11,207 nt of DNA. Origin: Collinsella aerofaciens (GTDB taxonomy: Bacteria > Actinomycetota > Coriobacteriia > Coriobacteriales > Coriobacteriaceae). Of the stretch, positions 6,819 to 11,207 are shown one piece after another. Each line of letters begins with the position of its first letter. Position 1 is the stretch's first letter. A model generated the notes under the pieces. The model was not told where the DNA came from. It did no database searches and saw only the letters and a program-made list of their open reading frames with translations. The position numbers were made by a program, and so were the translations under genes. The stretch covers positions 2,457 through 13,663 of the forward strand of contig JAJWXI010000034.1 of the NCBI GenBank assembly GCA_021641225.1, written 5' to 3'.

Positions 6819-7070
6819 CTAATCCTCGGCGGACCAATCGAGTCCGAACTCCTTTCGGGCATCTTCTTCGCTCATGACTTCGAGAAGGTCTCCGGGTTGG
6901 CAACGAAGGGCGAGGCATAGCTGCTCGAGTGTGTTGAAGCGAATGCCGCGAATATGCCCTTTTTTAATACGGGACAGGTTCACGGGCGTGGTTCCAATCC
7001 TTTCGGCAAGTTCGTTCGAGGAAATCTTTCGCTCGGCCATGATCTTGTCGAGGCGAACAATTACGGGCAT
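6819..7070 (-). CDS. XRE/Cro-CI family transcriptional regulator (short)
   Basis: An 83-residue DNA-binding protein made almost only of one helix-turn-helix domain: the HTH is at about residues 17-38 (SNELAERIGTTPVNLSRIKK), followed by LEQLCLALRCQPGDLLEV, which is the C-terminal helix pair typical of the short XRE regulators that accompany DUF2975 membrane proteins. AAGGA, overlapping the stop codon of the upstream membrane gene, serves as its ribosome binding site, and the two genes are only 9 bases apart (stop included in the signal), so they are almost surely co-transcribed. It probably represses its own operon and perhaps the divergent peptide gene; that is inference from the palindromes at 7630-7681. 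Its TAG stop lies in frame with the integrase remnant that follows directly. Confidence 0.88.
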   Translation of the reverse strand: MPVIVRLDKIMAERKISSNELAERIGTTPVNLSRIKKGHIRGIRFNTLEQLCLALRCQPGDLLEVMSEEDARKEFGLDWSAED

Positions 7071-7079
7071 GGCGTTTCC

Positions 7080-7592
7080 TTACGCAATCTCGTCGGAGTC
7101 GAGGTACAGCTCTCGGGCGTACAAGAAGAGCTGGGAAAGCATGAACAGGACGATGCCGAGAACCAGAGAGGTCCAATCGAATGATGAAGCGATCTCTTGG
7201 GCGCCGACGGCCCCCTCGCCGCCAAACATCGAAACGGAGGTTTTGAGTGAGCCGGCGTAGAGGCTGGTGGCAGCTTGAACAACGAAGAGAATGCCGAGCA
7301 CCTTCAAGCATGTCGCAGACCCTTTCTTGAAGGGGTCTCCGCTCTTGATCGTCCACACGAGAACGGCGCTGAGGATGGTCGTAGCGATACCGATGACGGC
7401 AGGGACCAATGTCGAGATCGCAAGGGCTGGATACGCGGGGGAGTCTGCAATTACAGGGTTGTCGAGCACTTCGATTGCTGGCTTTAAGGAGAACGCCACT
7501 TGTGCGATGGCGGTGGCGCAAAGGGTCGCAGAGGCTATCGCACATGCGATGCGGAAGGAATGAAGCCGGGGAGTGCGATTGTCGGAACTCAT
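7080..7592 (-). CDS. DUF2975-like four-helix membrane protein
   Basis: A 170-residue inner-membrane protein with four predicted helices at about residues 13-35, 57-80, 95-113 and 139-157. Segment IKSGDPFKKGSATCLKVLG (82-100) and the end LVLGIVLFMLSQLFLYAREL resemble the DUF2975 family, whose members are regularly paired with a short XRE regulator, as here. The family's role is not established; a sensor or a stress/immunity protein that controls the paired regulator are both conceivable. The start has CGGAGG five bases upstream of the ATG. It is the first gene of a two-gene unit transcribed away from the peptide/transporter cluster, which suggests that it belongs to the same accessory module. 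Family assignment is by eye; the membrane topology is more certain than the name. Confidence 0.75.
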   Translation of the reverse strand: MSSDNRTPRLHSFRIACAIASATLCATAIAQVAFSLKPAIEVLDNPVIADSPAYPALAISTLVPAVIGIATTILSAVLVWTIKSGDPFKKGSATCLKVLGILFVVQAATSLYAGSLKTSVSMFGGEGAVGAQEIASSFDWTSLVLGIVLFMLSQLFLYARELYLDSDEIA

Positions 7593-7629
7593 AATAACCT
7601 CCGAAGAATTTAAAAAACTCAGGTTACTT

Positions 7630-7681
7630 TTTAACAGTTTATGTTAAATTGACTTTGCCGGCAAGTAATCACAGCATGCTG
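7630..7681. promoter_or_regulatory. Three palindromes in the divergent promoter region
   Basis: TTTAACA (7630-7636) and TGTTAAA (7642-7648) form a perfect inverted repeat with a 5-base spacer. TTGCCGGCAA (7655-7664) and CAGCATGCTG (7672-7681) are perfect 10-bp palindromes. All lie in the 120 bases between the divergent DUF2975 and peptide genes, and TTGACT at 7649-7654 could be a -35 box for the plus strand although the -10 (CAGCAT, 7672-7677) is poor. They are candidate operators. Confidence 0.5.
7636..7664 (-). promoter_or_regulatory. Candidate promoter of the DUF2975-XRE operon
   Basis: On the minus strand TTGCCG (7664-7659) and TAAACT (7641-7636) are 17 bases apart, each with four of six consensus matches. 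The -10 box lies at the centre of the inverted repeat 7630-7648, a placement that would suit autorepression by the XRE protein. This is a weak motif call. Confidence 0.35.
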
Positions 7682-7702
7682 CAACCGAAACCCCTCTAGA
7701 TT

Positions 7703-7710
7703 GGAGAGGA
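7703..7710 (+). promoter_or_regulatory. Ribosome binding site that fixes the start of the secreted peptide
   Basis: GGAGAGGA lies two bases before ATG 7713 (the AGAGG core is three bases away). It excludes the in-frame TTG at 7701, which would overlap it. AGAGG (7705-7709) can also pair with CCTCT (7693-7697), a small 5-bp hairpin that may partly mask it. Confidence 0.6.
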
Positions 7711-7712
7711 TT

Positions 7713-8078
7713 ATGTTCAGTACTGTTAAGTCGTGTAAGCTCTTGGTTTTCCTCGGCCTCGCTCTTTGTCTGTTGCTGCCGGGAGCCCCCGCTTTTGCGG
7801 ATACCCCGATGCCTCCTTCCCAGGAGAGCAGCCAGTGTGCCCTCGTTGAGCCCCTCGGGTATACGGACGACGTCGTCGATACCTACTGGAGCTACAGCTG
7901 TCCTCGCGGCGTAAGCGGGCACAGCATCTCGATGTTCAACATCTCTTACAAGACGATCTCCTACCGAAATGGCTATCGCCGATCCGCGCATCATAGGGAA
8001 TCCCGCCTCGCTGCAATGTGCTCCTGTGGTGTTCTTGGCACAACTGATAAATGGCAATTTGTCTATAGCACCTACTAG
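7713..8078 (+). CDS. Secreted small cysteine-containing protein, candidate lactococcin 972-like bacteriocin
   Basis: A 121-residue precursor with a classical Sec signal peptide: KSCK, hydrophobic core LLVFLGLALCLLL, then PGAPAFA with likely cleavage after A29. The mature part would be about 92 residues, with four cysteines (C42, C63, C103, C105), many aromatic and serine residues and a basic stretch RRSAHHRESR (89-98). It ends DKWQFVYSTY. A secreted, Ser/His/aromatic-rich protein with an aromatic end, placed before a large membrane protein and an ABC ATPase, is the layout of lactococcin 972-type systems, which block lipid II-dependent septum formation. The cysteines are not a feature of lactococcin 972 itself, and residue-level similarity is weak by eye. 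A secreted signalling peptide or an unrelated secreted protein remains possible. The secreted nature is well supported, the bacteriocin role is not proven. Confidence 0.72.
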   Translation: MFSTVKSCKLLVFLGLALCLLLPGAPAFADTPMPPSQESSQCALVEPLGYTDDVVDTYWSYSCPRGVSGHSISMFNISYKTISYRNGYRRSAHHRESRLAAMCSCGVLGTTDKWQFVYSTY

Positions 8079-8088
8079 ATGCGAGGAA

Positions 8089-8111
8089 GGGCCGAGCATT
8101 TTGTTCGGCCC
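8089..8111 (+). terminator. Hairpin after the peptide gene, possible partial terminator
   Basis: GGGCCGA (8089-8095) pairs with TCGGCCC (8105-8111) around a 9-base loop, 11 bases after the peptide stop codon. There is no T-run. Such a structure could lower read-through or protect the peptide mRNA, so that more peptide than transporter is made. That role is inference. Confidence 0.45.
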
Positions 8112-8134
8112 CTCTGTTCCGACTGGATGAGGTT

Positions 8135-8138
8135 AAGG
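8135..8138 (+). promoter_or_regulatory. Ribosome binding site choosing the permease start
   Basis: AAGG at 8135-8138 (within GGTTAAGG) is six bases before ATG 8145. An upstream in-frame ATG at 8079 directly follows the peptide stop, has no ribosome binding site and would translate through the hairpin at 8089-8111; ATG 8127 also lacks a good site. Confidence 0.5.
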
Positions 8139-8144
8139 TTGGCG

Positions 8145-10376
8145 ATGAATATGCTCAAAATCTCGAAGGCGATCTTTAGGTCGCTTCTCTCCTCCAGGTC
8201 GCTCTGTGTTGTCGTTGTTGCGTTGATGGTTCTTTGTGCTCTGCCCGTCTTCAGGAGCGCGGCTGGCATCGACGGACGGGTCGAATACCTCGAGTCGGGA
8301 ATAACCCGTGTTGAGCAGGAATTGTCAGCATCCTATGCGGATGCGCTTGTGAATGCGGGGGAGGACGGTGTCTATACCTCTTCATCAAGCATGCCCGCGC
8401 TTCTGTACCCTCTTGCCGCGGGACGTCTTATCTTGGCACCGCTCTCTCCCCTACTTCCGTTTCTGCAGATATCGGATGGAGAGTACACCTATTATGACGG
8501 ATCGAAGGAGTACTTGCTATGGGTCGCAACGGCCGTTGCCGTCTCGTTCCTTGCCGCGCGTCTTAACAAACGTGAAAAGCTCATCATCCAGGCACCGATG
8601 GGCGAGCTGGGTAGACTTGTTGCATCGAGCGTATGGGCGAGTGTTTTTGCAATGCTTGCCGTCCTCGCCATCAATCTTCCAGGGATAATCGCCGCGCTTG
8701 TGAAGAATGGCCCGGGCTCGCCGTTCTATCCGATAGGCTACATTCAATATGCGACTCCGGTTATCAAACCGGCTTGGCTGGTGTTCGCGCAGACGGCCAT
8801 CTTGCAATTCTTGGTGGCAGCGTTCATCTCGCTTGTCGTTCACCTTGCCGTGAAGATTGCCAATAACCCTACGCTTGGAATCGTGTTCGTATGTGCCCTG
8901 ATGGGGGTGACGATGGTTCCCGGGTATTACGGAAGATCCATCGCTTTACGTGAGTTCGCCCTGTTGAATCCCCTTACGTATGCGAACACTGAGTTGACCG
9001 TCGGCGCCTATAGCCCGTACCCGACAACGCAGATAGTGAATCTGCCTGGACTTTGCTTCGAGCGTGGCGCGATTGCCCTCGTATGCGCAATCGGGATCGA
9101 GGTGCTGGCAATTAGCCTGCTTTGCGTTGCTGGAAAGAGCGGCTGCGCGTGCCCGATATCCCCGATTTGTCTTGAGAGAGGTTCCTTCACTGCATCGAGA
9201 ACGGCAACTCGTTCGAGCGCTTGTGCCTCCGCCGTTGCATACGTAAGAACGATGGGGAAACTGCTCCTGCGTTCTCCTACCCTCGCCGTATGCGCGATTG
9301 CAATGTCGACGACGATGCTGGCCCCGGCTCTGGTCGAGATGTTTCCTGACGCTGATAACGTTTCCGCTGTTCGGTATAGGGATGGGGAGCTCCGTTCAAT
9401 AGATCGGTATCTAGAGCAGAACGCTGCGAATATGGACGTCGAGGGGAAAGCGGCTCTGGAGGACATGCGATACGCTCTTTCGGGTTTCGTGTACGCGCCC
9501 ACGCCTGCGGAGGGGTTCCGAAGCCTCGCGACGTACGAGCGCGCTCGAGGCGATCTGGGCGCGGCAGATGCGACCCTCTTGCAATCGATCGGAATCGAGC
9601 CGGAGACTCCTTCTCGTGCGGAGGCGCGCGCCCTTCTGCTCGAGTCGATCGCGAGCTTGCCGGACCCCAAGGTTTACGAGTTAAGTACGAAGATGCCCCC
9701 ATTAATCCTTCTATCGTATCTCCAGGCAGCGCTTCCTTCCCTGTTCTGGCTGTTACCCGTGGTTGTCGTGTCGTTCGCGTGCATCCATTTGCAATATCGC
9801 TCCCTGCTGCTCCTACAGGTCCCCGCAACAGCGCATATGCGTTTTCTAACGGCTGTTGCGTTATCTCTCCTGCTTGGCTCGGCACTGCTTTTGGTGTCGA
9901 TGGTCCCCGCTGCGGTTGTGTCCGCGATTAAGAACGGCACGGGTGGATTGGAGTATCCCGTCGCTCTCATTCGAGCGGGAGCTCCGACAACGTCCACGGT
10001 GGGGGAGGCGGTGTTACGTAGCATTCCGTTGCTGGTCATGGCATACGGCGTGATTTCCGTCGCCGCTGCGTTGGCAGCAGCGATTAGCCGCAACCCCGTT
10101 GTCACCGGAGTGGTTTGTGCGGTTCTCTTGGCGTTGGGTTCGTTGAGCGCCCATGTTGAAAGCGCGGGCGTGGGCGCCGCGCTGCTGGCTCCATTCGCCT
10201 CGTTTGATCCCGCTTCCCAGGTGGGGACGATTGGGTTCCTTGGACGAGGGACGAACGCGATGCCTTTTGGAGAGGTCGCCTGCGCGTCGGGCGCTCTACT
10301 GGTGGTCTTGGGCGCCGTATCTCCGTCGGTGGTGCGCCTGAGTGTTCCAAAGATCGAAAGGGGGCGGTCTCGATGA
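8145..10376 (+). CDS. Large permease with two homologous ABC-2-like halves
   Basis: A 743-residue integral membrane protein with two similar halves. Each half starts with one helix (about 20-36 and 379-397), continues with an outside loop domain (about 37-122 and 398-519) and then a bundle of about five helices. Residues 134-245 align without gaps to 543-654 at a fixed offset of 409: SF at 134/543, LVKNG at 185/594, YP at 195/604 and NP at 241/650. One polypeptide would therefore supply both transmembrane domains of an ABC transporter, with the ATPase encoded by the next gene. Large membrane proteins of this size (some called bacteriocin-associated integral membrane proteins) accompany lactococcin 972-type peptides, and are proposed to export or give immunity. 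Substrate and direction are unknown. The stop overlaps the ATPase start as ATGA, indicating translational coupling. The codon choice includes more AGG/AGA than the left-hand genes. Confidence 0.85.
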   Translation: MNMLKISKAIFRSLLSSRSLCVVVVALMVLCALPVFRSAAGIDGRVEYLESGITRVEQELSASYADALVNAGEDGVYTSSSSMPALLYPLAAGRLILAPLSPLLPFLQISDGEYTYYDGSKEYLLWVATAVAVSFLAARLNKREKLIIQAPMGELGRLVASSVWASVFAMLAVLAINLPGIIAALVKNGPGSPFYPIGYIQYATPVIKPAWLVFAQTAILQFLVAAFISLVVHLAVKIANNPTLGIVFVCALMGVTMVPGYYGRSIALREFALLNPLTYANTELTVGAYSPYPTTQIVNLPGLCFERGAIALVCAIGIEVLAISLLCVAGKSGCACPISPICLERGSFTASRTATRSSACASAVAYVRTMGKLLLRSPTLAVCAIAMSTTMLAPALVEMFPDADNVSAVRYRDGELRSIDRYLEQNAANMDVEGKAALEDMRYALSGFVYAPTPAEGFRSLATYERARGDLGAADATLLQSIGIEPETPSRAEARALLLESIASLPDPKVYELSTKMPPLILLSYLQAALPSLFWLLPVVVVSFACIHLQYRSLLLLQVPATAHMRFLTAVALSLLLGSALLLVSMVPAAVVSAIKNGTGGLEYPVALIRAGAPTTSTVGEAVLRSIPLLVMAYGVISVAAALAAAISRNPVVTGVVCAVLLALGSLSAHVESAGVGAALLAPFASFDPASQVGTIGFLGRGTNAMPFGEVACASGALLVVLGAVSPSVVRLSVPKIERGRSR

Positions 10377-11113
10377 TTGGCCTTCAAACGCTGACGATCT
10401 CTTATGGAAAGAAGGTGCTCGTAGATTCGGTGAACGCTGAGTTTGCCCCGGGTACGGTCTACGGTCTCGTCGCTCCGAACGGGCATGGAAAGACGACGTT
10501 GCTGCGTGCGATGGCAGGTTTGCCGGGTCCTCGCGTGGACGGGAGCATCGTTCTGGATGAGGTACAGGGTGCGGGTGCGAGAGAGGTCCGTTCTATGATC
10601 TTTTATGCACCTGGCGAGGGGACGCTGCTGTATCCCGGATTGCGTGCGGAAGATCACCTCAAGATGGTTTGCGATATGTGGCCGCATGCTCGCGATATCG
10701 AGGAGATAGTGGAGCAAACGCAGATAGGCGAGTTCGCGAAGATGAGGGTCCGTACTCTGAGCCAGGGTATGAAGCAGCAGCTTACCTTGGCGATTGCGTA
10801 TGCGACGGGTGCGCGGTACCTCCTATTGGATGAGCCCATGAACGCGCTCGACCCCGGCAGGGTGGATTTGCATTCCGGGATTCTCAGGAAGCTGGCCGAT
10901 TCCGGTACGTGCATCATCATGTCATCCCACATCTTGGATTCGGTCGATAGGCTGTGCGATGAGATTCTGTTTTTGAGGGATGGGAAGCTCATTAGAAGCA
11001 TTCCGAAAGATGATGCTGCGCCGAAGTCTCCCGGATCCCATTTCGCAAAGCCTGCCGGACGCGCCGAGGGTGCGCTAAGCACGTATCGGCGACTCTACGA
11101 AAAAGGCGGGTAG
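10373..11113 (+). CDS. ABC transporter ATP-binding protein, CcmA/ABC-2 type
   Basis: A 246-residue cytosolic nucleotide-binding domain. Walker A is GLVAPNGHGKTTLL with APNGHGKT at 34-41; the usual first glycine is alanine. The signature is LSQGMKQQLTLA (129-140), Walker B YLLLDEPMNALDP with D153 and E154, and the H-loop SSHILDSVDRLCDE with H186. The Q-loop region reads YAPGEGTLLYPGL, without the usual glutamine. The GMKQQL signature and the HILDSVDRL H-loop belong to the CcmA/BcrA class that drives ABC-2 permeases, not to the LolD/MacB class usually reported beside lactococcin 972. It starts within the permease stop (4-nt overlap), with AAAGGGGGCGG upstream, so the two are made together and presumably form one transporter with two ATPase copies. 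A C-terminal tail of about 30 residues, rich in Pro, Ala and Gly, follows the core. Confidence 0.9.
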   Translation: MIGLQTLTISYGKKVLVDSVNAEFAPGTVYGLVAPNGHGKTTLLRAMAGLPGPRVDGSIVLDEVQGAGAREVRSMIFYAPGEGTLLYPGLRAEDHLKMVCDMWPHARDIEEIVEQTQIGEFAKMRVRTLSQGMKQQLTLAIAYATGARYLLLDEPMNALDPGRVDLHSGILRKLADSGTCIIMSSHILDSVDRLCDEILFLRDGKLIRSIPKDDAAPKSPGSHFAKPAGRAEGALSTYRRLYEKGG

Positions 11114-11115
11114 AA

Positions 11116-11207
11116 ATGCAAGTTAAAAATCTATGTGGTCGATATGCCGTTAAACCCGCATATCGATACCGTTCAGCCATTCGCCTCGCCCCCGTCGCAC
11201 GTATCTT
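11116..11207 (+). CDS. Start of a further gene in the transporter operon (partial)
   Basis: ATG 11116 follows the ATPase stop by two bases and has a GGCGGG sequence seven bases or so upstream, so a co-translated gene is likely. Thirty codons are visible (MQVKNLCGRYAVKPAYRY and onward), with many basic residues, then the window ends. The start could be the cytosolic N-terminus of another permease subunit, but no family can be named. An inverted repeat at 11139-11166 lies inside it. Confidence 0.45.
   Translation, partial: MQVKNLCGRYAVKPAYRYRSAIRLAPVARI
11139..11166 (+). other. Perfect 9-bp inverted repeat at the start of the last gene
   Basis: TCGATATGC (11139-11147) and GCATATCGA (11158-11166) flank a 10-base loop. 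No T-run follows within the window. It may be a hairpin that affects translation of the following gene, or a protein-binding site. Confidence 0.4.

Noticed and set aside
7701..7712. TTG start giving a four-residue longer secreted peptide
   Set aside because: The TTG lies within and just before the Shine-Dalgarno sequence that serves ATG 7713; the signal peptide is better formed from the ATG.
8079..8144. Permease start at the ATG directly after the peptide stop
   Set aside because: No ribosome binding site; the added 22 residues would be encoded by a hairpin, and the extension is unlike a membrane protein N-terminus.
9674..10717. Minus-strand open frame of 347 codons opposite the permease and ATPase
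   Set aside because: Shadow of the permease and ATPase reading frames; translation is rich in Arg, Thr and Pro and has no recognisable motif.

Overview
The window looks like a chromosomal segment of a high-GC, gut-type actinobacterium of class Coriobacteriia, most like Collinsella. I infer this from the GC-rich coding sequence, the strong Shine-Dalgarno sites, the gene types and the intergenic GGGGAC repeats; no search was run. The left part (1-5700) is ordinary metabolic chromosome, and the right part (about 6000-11207) is an accessory region.

Left part. Adenine deaminase (29-1849, +) is followed by a short repeat array and a structured leader in front of a Cof-type HAD phosphatase (2056-2850, +). 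A second, unrelated-in-detail HAD phosphatase (2984-3826, -) converges on it. The gap between them is filled by 27-nt repeat units facing each other, with strong hairpins. Further right on the minus strand come an ACT-domain protein of the UPF0237 type (5410-5697) and a citrate synthase (3914-5332), probably read in that order as one unit and closed by a clear intrinsic terminator at 3853-3890.

Boundary. 5698-6092 has no credible gene but is rich in direct and inverted repeats. It lies downstream of a tyrosine recombinase remnant (6093-6818, -) that keeps the catalytic domain but has lost its N-terminal DNA-binding part. The remnant abuts, in the same frame and separated only by a TAG codon, a short XRE-type regulator (6819-7070, -). 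The regulator follows a four-helix DUF2975-like membrane protein (7080-7592, -), forming a membrane protein/regulator pair.

Right part. Divergent from that pair, across a promoter region with three palindromes, is a plus-strand cluster: a small secreted protein with a signal peptide and four cysteines (7713-8078, lactococcin 972-like candidate), a post-gene hairpin, a 743-residue permease made of two internally homologous ABC-2-type halves (8145-10376), an ABC ATPase overlapping it by 4 nt (10373-11113), and the start of another gene (11116 to the window end). The most economical reading is an exported-peptide (bacteriocin-like) system with its own transporter, carried on a decayed integrative element and possibly controlled by the divergent XRE/DUF2975 pair. 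The transporter may secrete the peptide, provide immunity to it, or both; the sequence does not decide this.
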